Notes under the pieces: model-generated
What the model was told of the DNA's origin: nothing
Databases searched by the model: none
Seen by the model: the letters and a program-made list of their open reading frames with translations, nothing else
Shown here: positions 1 to 6,129 of the stretch, piece after piece
Layout of the letters: the number at the start of each line of letters is the position of its first letter
How positions within the stretch are numbered: the first letter of the stretch is position 1
Made by a program: the position numbers and the translations under genes
NCBI GenBank assembly: GCA_003558195.1
Contig: PWMM01000116.1
Span: forward strand, 1 to 9,509
Direction of reading: 5' to 3'
DNA from: Syntrophomonadaceae bacterium
GTDB lineage: Bacteria; Bacillota; Dethiobacteria; DTU022
Length of the DNA: 9,509 bases

Positions 1-10
1 ATTCTGTAAT

Positions 11-859
11 CTATTGATCCTCTGATTTTGATATTGCTCTTTTCTCCTGTTTTCTTCCAGAATATTTTCCTGGTTTTGCAGTTTTTGATTGAGTTTTCAA
101 GAGCTTACTTTTTCTAATCTTATTGACATCATATGTTTCAACCAAACCTTTTTCTTTTAGGCTTTTTAATCTCCTTTTCAAACAATCTTCCATAATACTT
201 TTCAATTCTTTGAATTTTTGAGGGAGTTCTATAAATATTTTTCTTACATCTCTTTTTTCAACATATGGAAGAACATCTTTAGATTTTTCATGACGTATTT
301 CAACTGAATCTACAAACAAATTTTCTTTTATTTTGTTTATATATTCTTTATCGCTCCCCGGACTTGCTGTAAGTCCAAGTATTTTTGGATTTTTGTTTTT
401 AGAATAATCTTTTGCAAGAAAAACATAATCATAATCTCCAACAGCTCTATGAGCTTCATCAAAAATCATTAATGAAACATTTTCTAATTTTATTTTTCCA
501 CTTATTACATCATTAGAAATTGTTTGAGGTGTAGCAAATATTATACTTGAATCTTTCCACATCTTTTTTCTTTCTTCTGGTTTTGTTGCACCAGTTAAAA
601 TAGAAAACTTATGATTAGAATCGCTATTTTTTTCAAAAGTTGAAAAATGCTGCTGGCATAGAGGTTTTGTTGGAGCGAGAAATAATATTTTAGAATCTGG
701 ATTTTTATTTAACACATAGGTAGATAACATAAGAGCAATCAATGTTTTACCTAAACCTGTAGGTAAAATTACTAAAGTATTCTTTTTTGTAGCTGTGTGA
801 AATATTTTTTCTTGGTATAATCTAGGTTTTAAATTTTTAATTTCCATTTTAATTTCCAT
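11..859 (-). CDS. hef: Hef-type archaeal DNA repair helicase, helicase domain 1 only; truncated or frameshifted
   Basis: This is a superfamily 2 helicase of the archaeal Hef / XPF-FANCM family, which acts on stalled or branched replication forks. Seen: RLYQ at residues 13-16, Walker A PTGLGKT at 33-39, motif Ia LAPTKPL at 61-67, ATPQT at 109-113, DEAH at 134-137 and GLTASPG at 162-168, followed by the start of the helical insert (CLKRRLKSLKEKGL). The family normally continues with a second RecA-like domain (motifs IV-VI), giving about 500 residues, or about 750 with an XPF nuclease. Here the frame ends after 282 residues, soon after LLKTQSK. Removing one A from the run at 82-86 would give LLKTQSKLQ and a frame open to the window edge, so a frameshift is possible. 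The start at 859 lies 15 bp after tRNA-Leu with no visible ribosome binding site; M5 at 847 is an alternative start. The family call is firm; integrity is uncertain. Confidence 0.85.
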   Translation of the reverse strand: MEIKMEIKNLKPRLYQEKIFHTATKKNTLVILPTGLGKTLIALMLSTYVLNKNPDSKILFLAPTKPLCQQHFSTFEKNSDSNHKFSILTGATKPEERKKMWKDSSIIFATPQTISNDVISGKIKLENVSLMIFDEAHRAVGDYDYVFLAKDYSKNKNPKILGLTASPGSDKEYINKIKENLFVDSVEIRHEKSKDVLPYVEKRDVRKIFIELPQKFKELKSIMEDCLKRRLKSLKEKGLVETYDVNKIRKSKLLKTQSKTAKPGKYSGRKQEKRAISKSEDQ

Positions 860-874
860 TTAAAATTTTAAAAA

Positions 875-990
875 TGCGGGAGACAGGGTTCGAACCTGCG
901 TAGGGACTAACCCACTAGGTCTTGAGCCTAGCCCGTTAGGACCTCCAAAACAATATCGCTTAAAGAGTTTGACCACTCCGGCACTCCCGC
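875..990 (-). tRNA. tRNA-Leu(CAA) with a D-loop intron
   Basis: The cloverleaf reads on the minus strand: acceptor stem GCGGGAG/CUCCCGC, D-stem CCG/CGG, anticodon stem CUAGG/CCUAG with loop CUCAAGA (anticodon CAA at 922-924), a long variable arm (GGG UUAGU CCC) typical of class II tRNA, T-arm GCAGG-UUCGAAC-CCUGU and discriminator A at 875. CCA is not encoded. The precursor is 116 nt. Removing a 32-nt insertion from the D-loop gives an 84-nt tRNA with the standard archaeal tRNA-Leu D-arm GUGGUCAAACGGGC. A TATA-like TTAAAAAG lies about 25 nt upstream (1015-1022), and a T5 stretch follows the 3' end (870-874). The identity is very secure. Confidence 0.95.
937..968 (-). other. non-canonical intron in the tRNA-Leu D-loop (32 nt)
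   Basis: The insertion separates GGUCAA from ACGGGC in the D-arm. Sliding the boundaries by up to three bases gives the same mature tRNA. At the position chosen, a relaxed BHB can be drawn: inner helix CUCU/GGAG, bulge AA|A after exon GGUC, central helix GGUC/GUCC with one U-U mismatch, and bulge UA|A at the 3' site. Both bulges have the usual three bases with the cut after the second. Non-canonical archaeal tRNA introns of this kind are removed by the splicing endonuclease. The outer exon helix is not regular, so this is a relaxed (HBh'-like) motif and the exact ends are inferred. Confidence 0.75.
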
Positions 991-1038
991 CTAGAATATT
1001 AACTCTAACTATTTCTTTTTAACTTTTTGTTTTTAGAA

Positions 1039-1419
1039 TTATGCATTTCTTATTTCGTGCAATTGATTTTTTATTTTTTCAAATTCTTTTTTAAGCTGCA
1101 TAAGCGTTTTGACTTCTTCGCCAACTTTTGGTTTTTCTATTTTCTTTGTTTTCTTTGATTTGGTTTTTTTCTTTTCCGCTTTGACTTTTTCTTTGAATTC
1201 TTTTTTTGGAAGAAAATCTTCAAATTCATTAAATGTCTTTTCTATATCGTTAAGCTTTTCAGAAAATTCGTTTTTTAGTTTTTCTTTTTCTTCCGCTATT
1301 TTTTTTATATTAATCATAAGTTGCGAATAATTTGCAAAATTTTTAGCCAAATCACTTAAACTCATTTTAAGCAAATTTGCATTTTCCAAACGAACAAATG
1401 ATACATCTTTTTTTTTCAT
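1039..1419 (-). CDS. small Lys/Glu-rich coiled-coil protein, unknown function
   Basis: The product is a 126-residue soluble protein that I do not recognise. The first 30 residues are mixed. Residues about 33-70 have heptad-like Glu/Lys/Leu spacing (IKKIAEEKEKLKNEF and onward). Residues about 76-98 form a very basic linker rich in KKK and KTK, and the last 25 residues again look like an amphipathic helix. There is no signal peptide or membrane segment. The start is supported by an AGGTG ribosome binding site at 1429-1433, nine bases upstream. The gene lies between two tRNA genes on the same strand, 25 bp after tRNA-Val and 48 bp before tRNA-Leu, so it is probably expressed from a shared transcript. 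The basic linker could contact nucleic acid, but nothing specific shows this. An antisense ORF at 1109-1330 is a shadow of its biased codons. Confidence 0.75.
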   Translation of the reverse strand: MKKKDVSFVRLENANLLKMSLSDLAKNFANYSQLMINIKKIAEEKEKLKNEFSEKLNDIEKTFNEFEDFLPKKEFKEKVKAEKKKTKSKKTKKIEKPKVGEEVKTLMQLKKEFEKIKNQLHEIRNA

Positions 1420-1444
1420 TTTTTATCACACCTTTAAAATACTA

Positions 1445-1532
1445 TGGGCCCGGTGAGACTTGAACTCACGAGCTCCTGCGTTCTCAAAATTAATTTGTGA
1501 GGCAGGCGTCATAGCCACTAGACCACGGGCCC
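1445..1532 (-). tRNA. tRNA-Val(CAC) with a canonical 37/38 intron
   Basis: On the minus strand: acceptor stem GGGCCCG/CGGGCCC, D-stem GUC/GAC, anticodon stem CCUGC/GCAGG, T-arm GUGAG-UUCAAGU-CUCAC and discriminator A at 1445. CCA is not encoded. After removal of 15 nt following position 37, the anticodon loop is CUCACAC, so the anticodon is CAC (1497-1499), reading GUG. The mature tRNA is 73 nt. The gene starts 15 bp after the stop of the upstream protein gene and no convincing TATA box sits at the right distance, so it is probably processed from a longer transcript. Confidence 0.95.
1481..1495 (-). other. canonical tRNA-Val intron (15 nt)
   Basis: A strict BHB motif is visible. The exon helix is CCUGC/GCAGG. 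The central 4-bp helix is exon CUCA with intron UGAG. The three-base bulges are CA|A (cut after anticodon position 37) and AA|C (cut before position 38). Only about eight A/U bases remain inside the motif, making this close to the minimum size for an archaeal tRNA intron. It should be removed by the archaeal splicing endonuclease. Confidence 0.93.
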
Positions 1533-1547
1533 AGTGGTTTTAAGTCA

Positions 1548-2168
1548 TTATTCTTCTGTTGAAGTAAAAGTGTCTTCTAAATAACTGACTAATTTTTCTA
1601 TTTTCATTAAGACGTCTATTGCCTCTTTCATTGTTTCTTTTTCTTCTTCATTTTTATCTTCTATTTTAGATAACACTTTTTTTGTGGATTCTATTTTTTG
1701 GTCTAAATCTTTTACTTTACCCATCACATCTTTATATTTATCAATTTTAATAAAAATGTGTGGTTTATCTTTTACTCTTGGGACTTGCCCAAATTCTGAT
1801 TGCATTCTTGGTTCTGTTCTCATTTCTACACCTCTTGGTTCTGGTTTTGGAGTAGGAAGTGGTTCTGGAGCTTTGAAAGGCGGAATCTGCGTTTCTTGTG
1901 GCTCGCTTCTCATAGGAGATGGTTCTGGCGGTTTAAGTTCTTGTGGAGACCTAAATCCTGAACCAAATTGAGATATTCTATCTTCTGTTTGTCTAGGTTG
2001 AATATTTTCAGGTTGTGGTAGCGTTTTTGGTAATTGAGATTGTTCCGCTGGATATTCTGGAGAAAAATCCTCTTCATTATCATCATCACCTAAAATTTCA
2101 GCCTTTTCTTCAAAAGGAAAATCATCATTATCGTCTTTTTTTTTCTTTTTAAAAATATCAAATGCCAT
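1548..2168 (-). CDS. hypothetical protein with acidic/Pro-rich linker and C-terminal coiled coil
   Basis: The product is a 206-residue protein of unknown function. Layout: a short N-terminus MAFDIF with a five-Lys run, an acidic stretch (DDND, DDDNEED), a Pro/Gln/Glu-rich disordered segment (about 40-125), the motif PHIFIKIDKYK at about 136-146, then a helical coiled coil to the end. A disordered linker followed by a K-P-H-I/V-F-I-K-I-D-K-Y motif and coiled coil resembles a protein type I associate with DPANN genomes; this is recalled pattern, not a search result. I chose ATG 2168 rather than the in-frame GTG at 2177 because that GTG is part of the ribosome binding site AGGTG (2175-2179), six bases before the ATG. 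There is no signal peptide or TM. It is first in the minus-strand cluster and divergent from the surface protein gene. Confidence 0.8.
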   Translation of the reverse strand: MAFDIFKKKKKDDNDDFPFEEKAEILGDDDNEEDFSPEYPAEQSQLPKTLPQPENIQPRQTEDRISQFGSGFRSPQELKPPEPSPMRSEPQETQIPPFKAPEPLPTPKPEPRGVEMRTEPRMQSEFGQVPRVKDKPHIFIKIDKYKDVMGKVKDLDQKIESTKKVLSKIEDKNEEEKETMKEAIDVLMKIEKLVSYLEDTFTSTEE

Positions 2169-2174
2169 AATTAT

Positions 2175-2179
2175 CACCT
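2175..2179 (-). promoter_or_regulatory. ribosome binding site that sets the start at 2168
   Basis: On the minus strand AAAGGTGAT precedes ATG with six bases between AGGTG and the start codon. An in-frame GTG (2175-2177) would extend the protein by three residues, but it overlaps this site and is therefore unlikely to be the start. The same AGGTG type occurs before the coiled-coil gene at 1419 and, as GGTGA, before the S-layer gene. Confidence 0.75.
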
Positions 2180-2188
2180 TTTAAAATG

Positions 2189-2196
2189 AAATATTT
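2189..2196 (+). promoter_or_regulatory. candidate TATA box for leaderless transcription of the surface protein gene
   Basis: AAATATTT is centred about 26 bases before ATG 2218, the distance expected for an archaeal TATA box of a leaderless mRNA. No ribosome binding site precedes that ATG (TTTAATAAACTTTTTTA). The divergent gene starting at 2168 shares this 49-bp intergenic space; TTTATTAAAG read on the minus strand (about 2200-2209) could be its TATA box. The two promoters would interleave. Confidence 0.4.
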
Positions 2197-2217
2197 CAAC
2201 TTTAATAAACTTTTTTA

Positions 2218-5200
2218 ATGATAAAATTCTTACAAATAACGTTGGGTCGCTCAAAATTTTTCTTATTAACTGCAGTATTTTTAATTAGTTTTATCTATAT
2301 TCAACCAGCTTTAGCTTTAGAAATAAATCCTGAAGAAATTACTGATGGAGATATAATTTATTTCGAAAAATCTGTTTGTACAAGAGGTAGGAATCCTGTA
2401 TTTTTTATTCAAGAACCTTCAGGTAGATACGTGAATAATCCTGATTATGCAAATGTTTCTGTAGAGAGATTAGAAAGGTGTGGAGGAATTAGCAGACCTA
2501 GGTATATACAGAGCATAAATGGAACTGTAAATATAACAGAAGATATGGAACCTGGAGAATATAGGATCGTTGTACGCATGACAAGACGCCTCACTGATTA
2601 TATTTATTCAGGAACTTTTTTCTTAGATTATGAGAATTGGAAATATTCTTTTGAAGAACAAGAGAATTGGACTGAAAATAATTTTAATGATTCAGAATGG
2701 GATGAGGGAATTATGCCGTTTGGGAATTCTGATTTATTGCCTGGAATTAACACAGAATGGAAGAATAGTAATGAGATTTATTTGAGAAAAGAAATTTATT
2801 TGGAGGAATACAGACAGGCAAATTTGAAAATGTTTGCAGAAAATGAAGTAACTTGCTATATAAATGGTGAAAAAGTTGGAAGTCATGAAAGTATAAGTGC
2901 TCGAAGAACAGAAAGATGTATGGAAGGAAGTCGATATGTTAGAAGCACAAGGGTTTTTTATGGGAATCTTGCAACCAGAACTTCCGAATTAACTTATAAT
3001 GGGATACTTTTCTTGGATATATCTCAGTTTTTAAGACCTGGGGATAATGTAATTGCATGCGTGGCTGAAATTGAAGAAGAAGTATATAGAAGAAGTAGCA
3101 GATGGTATCCTGGAAGACCTTTTGTAGATGTTGAATTTATGCCCTTAAAGGAAAATGAAGTATTCTGGTCTGAAAATTCTGAAAATTGGAATTCCTTAGA
3201 ACCTCACAAATCTGTATATTGGGAATATCAATGTAGAAGAACTTACGTAGGATCAAATACAAGAGGATTTAGATATGTAAATTCAAAGGTTTGGAGAGGT
3301 CCTTGGCAATGGAATGATTTGGATGTAACTCATGATACAATTTTTTATTCTAAACCAGAACAATTTGATTGGGCAAGAACTAGAGAACGAAGAAGTCCTT
3401 ACTGGGGAACCAGCCCATTTGAAGAAACTACATATTTTAGGAATTGGGTTTGGGCTGAAGACGAAGGATATATAGCATTAAGATTTGCATCAACACAAAA
3501 ACCTGTTTGTTATGTGAATGAAGAAAAAATAAACATTTATCAATATAATACAGAATACTGGAATTATTTTTCAGAAGCGAAGTTAGAAGAAGGTGTGAAT
3601 TTAATTTCTTGCCAAAGAACCACCACTGAATTTGATATATTCGATATAAATAGAACAGGGCTGCCAGGACAATTAGAAATAACAAATGTCGATGTAGAAT
3701 TAGAAGGCAACACAGCAAATTTCAAAATAGATTTAGAAAACACATCAAACCCCGAAACTCAAGTGGGTGTTTTTGTTGATTTACAAAAAAGAAATGAAAC
3801 AAAATCAAATTTCTCGGAAGTAACTTCTGCAGATATTTCAATGGAATTAAAAGAGAAAGACTATTATTATAATATAACGGAAAATTTTGTAATTCCAAAA
3901 CATTACGAATCAATAAATGCATCATTCCCTAGAAGAGCATTTGATGATGATTGGGGTTCTTCCGCAAGAGTTCAAAATAGAAGAAGTTCTGCTCAATTTG
4001 ATGAGATTTACGATTTAAATGACATATTAGAAAACCAAAGCATAGAAATAAAAGAAATGAGATTTAGGTATCGAGCTAGAAGAAAAACAGAGATACATAT
4101 ATTAAACCATAAAACTGAAGAATTTGAAAAAGTTTTTTCACACAATTCTAATAGTTTATATATAAGAAATTTTGAAATATCCAATTTTACAAATTACATC
4201 TCGGAAAATAACACCGTGCATATACAAACTAAGCTTTTACACGGAAGCGGAAGATATTATGAAAGTGAAGTAATACTTAATGGAATAGAAACAAAAAACC
4301 AAAACTACACCCAAATAATTTCCAATTCAGGCATAACAATATCTGTTGAAGCAGAACCCGGAAAATACAATTTAACCATTTCCGCAGTTGATGCGATAAC
4401 TGGAAATCAAGCCATATATTTTGGAGAACTATACATAAATGGAACTGGTGATATAATAAATCCTCAAACACAACAGATTGGATTTTTCCCAATTGTTGAA
4501 GAAAGCGAAACTGAAAAAACCGGAGGTTCTAATAATTCTTTAGTTGCTATGGCTGCAACTGCTTCGATAGCTTCTGCTTCCATCGGAGCTTACATACACA
4601 CATCAAAAAATCCTTCAACATCACTAGCTGTCAAAAAAATAGATAAATCCTTTGCAAACATAGAAAAAGTAATTTCTAGACTTGATGGTTATCAAAACTA
4701 TAGAAATCATTCTAACCAACAAGCATTCCATAAAACTTGGAGCGAAAAACATCAAATTTATAAGAAAAACATGGAAGCTCGAGCAAGAGAAGAGGCAAGG
4801 ATAGAAGAAGTTCGAAGACAAATGATTCAAGAAAGAAGAGAAAGAGAGGCTAGAATGCGGCAGCGCAGTTCAATGATTGCTAACGAATTTAGAATGTCTT
4901 TAATTGGGAAGTCTCCGGAAGAACAATCCAGGGCCATAGAACAATTTTTATATAATCGAAGGCAGAGAGGACTTAATTTTACAGAAGAAATGCGAGATTT
5001 ATGGAATACAAACAACCAAATAAAAGAATACTTGAATCAAGAAAACAACAACCAATCTTCCTCATCTACAGGAAATCCTTACACACCCATAAATTTTGGA
5101 CACTCTGAAGAAAACAATCAAAATGCTTCTTGGTGGGATAATTTCACAGGAGCGGCTTCTGGTTTGTTTAGATATGGAGGAATTACCCTTCAAAATATGT

Positions 5201-6129
5201 TAAATTTATATGGTGGCATAGGGAGTTCTATTTTAAGTGGAGATATTATAGATGCTGCACAAAATTGGTACAATCATACAAAAGAAGAGGCTACACTTTT
5301 AGGAAATGTTGTAAAAGATAATTGGAAGGATATTGCTATATCTGCTGGTGTTGGTGTAGCAGCAGGAGTTATAGTAGGTGCAACAGGCGGATTAGGAATG
5401 CCTGCAGCAGCAGCACTCATTACAGCAGCGGCAGGTGTTGGAGCTTTTAGTTTTGGAAAGAAATATTCTGAACCATTAAATCAATTAAACAATGCAAAAA
5501 CAGATGAAGAAATCAACGCTATTTATGAAGAAATCAGAGAAGAATTGGCTGGGGATGCGATTAAAGTTGGCGCAGCATTCACAGGCGGCAAAGCCGGGTA
5601 CGCTTTGAGCCACTCTTATTTTTATCCGCCATCCAGCCAATTTCAAACTGGCTATTCATTTAGTTGGAAACCTGGAAATCAAAACCCTTATTATCAATTA
5701 AAATCAGACATACAATTCGATTATCAATATGCTTTAAATAATCCAGCAATAAAAACAGATTACACAGGAAATATTGAAAATTTTCAATATTTTAACACAT
5801 GGAAAACTAAATTAAACATAAATGGTTGGGAAGTTGTAAAAGACAACTCATTATTATCCAAAGGATATGTTGGTGAATGCGATCATTATAAAAAAATTAT
5901 AAAATATACAGATGAGACAAAAGTAGGAGACTTTTATCATGAACTCATACACTATGAACAAGGCCCAACAAGCAGTGAATTACAAGCATTAAAATTCGAA
6001 TTAGAAGCTTATCAACACGATTTAAAAAACGCAGAAATGTTTGGTTACAGCGAACACGAGATAAATGAAATTAAGTACCAAATCTTTCTTGCAAAAGAAA
6101 AAATAGTACAATTAGGAGGAAAACCCTGA
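2218..6129 (+). CDS. giant secreted surface protein with C-terminal HExxH metalloprotease/toxin-like domain
   Basis: The product is a 1303-residue protein. Residues 1-33 are a signal peptide, with cleavage likely after ALA33. The ectodomain has two related jelly-roll, galactose-binding-like modules (about 140-305 and 315-480): ENWTENNFNDSEW, then TCYINGEKVG at 212-221, echoed by VCYVNEEKIN at 430-439. A CARDB/Ig-like segment (about 485-600) and a further beta-rich part (about 600-760) follow. There are many NxS/T sequons and Arg-Arg pairs. Residues 774-793 form a weak Ala/Ser membrane segment; about 835-895 is an Arg/Glu coiled coil; 1039-1080 is hydrophobic and Gly/Ala-rich, like translocation or pretoxin regions of bacterial polymorphic toxins. 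The C-terminal domain (about 1165-1303) has HELIH at 1241-1245, a zincin motif with two zinc-binding His and catalytic Glu; ELEAY (E1263) may supply the third ligand. The stop overlaps the next gene's start. A polymorphic toxin or adhesin-protease is inferred; the target is unknown. Confidence 0.85.
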   Translation: MIKFLQITLGRSKFFLLTAVFLISFIYIQPALALEINPEEITDGDIIYFEKSVCTRGRNPVFFIQEPSGRYVNNPDYANVSVERLERCGGISRPRYIQSINGTVNITEDMEPGEYRIVVRMTRRLTDYIYSGTFFLDYENWKYSFEEQENWTENNFNDSEWDEGIMPFGNSDLLPGINTEWKNSNEIYLRKEIYLEEYRQANLKMFAENEVTCYINGEKVGSHESISARRTERCMEGSRYVRSTRVFYGNLATRTSELTYNGILFLDISQFLRPGDNVIACVAEIEEEVYRRSSRWYPGRPFVDVEFMPLKENEVFWSENSENWNSLEPHKSVYWEYQCRRTYVGSNTRGFRYVNSKVWRGPWQWNDLDVTHDTIFYSKPEQFDWARTRERRSPYWGTSPFEETTYFRNWVWAEDEGYIALRFASTQKPVCYVNEEKINIYQYNTEYWNYFSEAKLEEGVNLISCQRTTTEFDIFDINRTGLPGQLEITNVDVELEGNTANFKIDLENTSNPETQVGVFVDLQKRNETKSNFSEVTSADISMELKEKDYYYNITENFVIPKHYESINASFPRRAFDDDWGSSARVQNRRSSAQFDEIYDLNDILENQSIEIKEMRFRYRARRKTEIHILNHKTEEFEKVFSHNSNSLYIRNFEISNFTNYISENNTVHIQTKLLHGSGRYYESEVILNGIETKNQNYTQIISNSGITISVEAEPGKYNLTISAVDAITGNQAIYFGELYINGTGDIINPQTQQIGFFPIVEESETEKTGGSNNSLVAMAATASIASASIGAYIHTSKNPSTSLAVKKIDKSFANIEKVISRLDGYQNYRNHSNQQAFHKTWSEKHQIYKKNMEARAREEARIEEVRRQMIQERREREARMRQRSSMIANEFRMSLIGKSPEEQSRAIEQFLYNRRQRGLNFTEEMRDLWNTNNQIKEYLNQENNNQSSSSTGNPYTPINFGHSEENNQNASWWDNFTGAASGLFRYGGITLQNMLNLYGGIGSSILSGDIIDAAQNWYNHTKEEATLLGNVVKDNWKDIAISAGVGVAAGVIVGATGGLGMPAAAALITAAAGVGAFSFGKKYSEPLNQLNNAKTDEEINAIYEEIREELAGDAIKVGAAFTGGKAGYALSHSYFYPPSSQFQTGYSFSWKPGNQNPYYQLKSDIQFDYQYALNNPAIKTDYTGNIENFQYFNTWKTKLNINGWEVVKDNSLLSKGYVGECDHYKKIIKYTDETKVGDFYHELIHYEQGPTSSELQALKFELEAYQHDLKNAEMFGYSEHEINEIKYQIFLAKEKIVQLGGKP
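2243..2253 (+). repeat. 11-bp direct repeat, copy 1 (TGGGTCGCTCA)
   Basis: TGGGTCGCTCA lies 25 bases into the surface protein gene and recurs exactly at 6737-6747, 17 bases into another signal-peptide gene. The copies are read in different frames (Gly-Arg-Ser here, Gly-Ser-Leu there), so protein conservation does not explain them. The repeat is GC-richer than its surroundings. An 11-bp match can arise by chance in 9.5 kb. Confidence 0.4.
6114..6119 (+). promoter_or_regulatory. strong internal ribosome binding site AGGAGG for the coupled downstream gene
   Basis: AGGAGG lies within the last codons of the surface protein (the Gly-Gly before KP) and nine bases before ATG 6129. Combined with the TGATG stop/start overlap, this indicates translational coupling. 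It is one of the two strongest Shine-Dalgarno sequences in the window, the other preceding the S-layer gene. Confidence 0.85.

Noticed and set aside
922..924. Canonical anticodon-loop intron in tRNA-Leu
   Set aside because: The anticodon loop CUCAAGA is already seven bases and intact; the extra sequence is in the D-loop.
1109..1330. Plus-strand ORF of 73 codons, Phe/Ser-rich
   Set aside because: It is the antisense of the Lys/Glu-rich coiled-coil gene; Phe/Ser composition is what GAA/AAA codons give on the other strand, and it has no ribosome binding site.
2175..2177. GTG start giving a three-residue longer hypothetical protein (start 2177)
   Set aside because: The GTG is part of the AGGTG ribosome binding site of the ATG at 2168.
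3437..5015. Several minus-strand ORFs of 62-93 codons inside the surface protein gene
   Set aside because: All are antisense shadows of a long gene with consistent domain structure; compositions are Leu/Phe/Tyr-rich without plausible starts.
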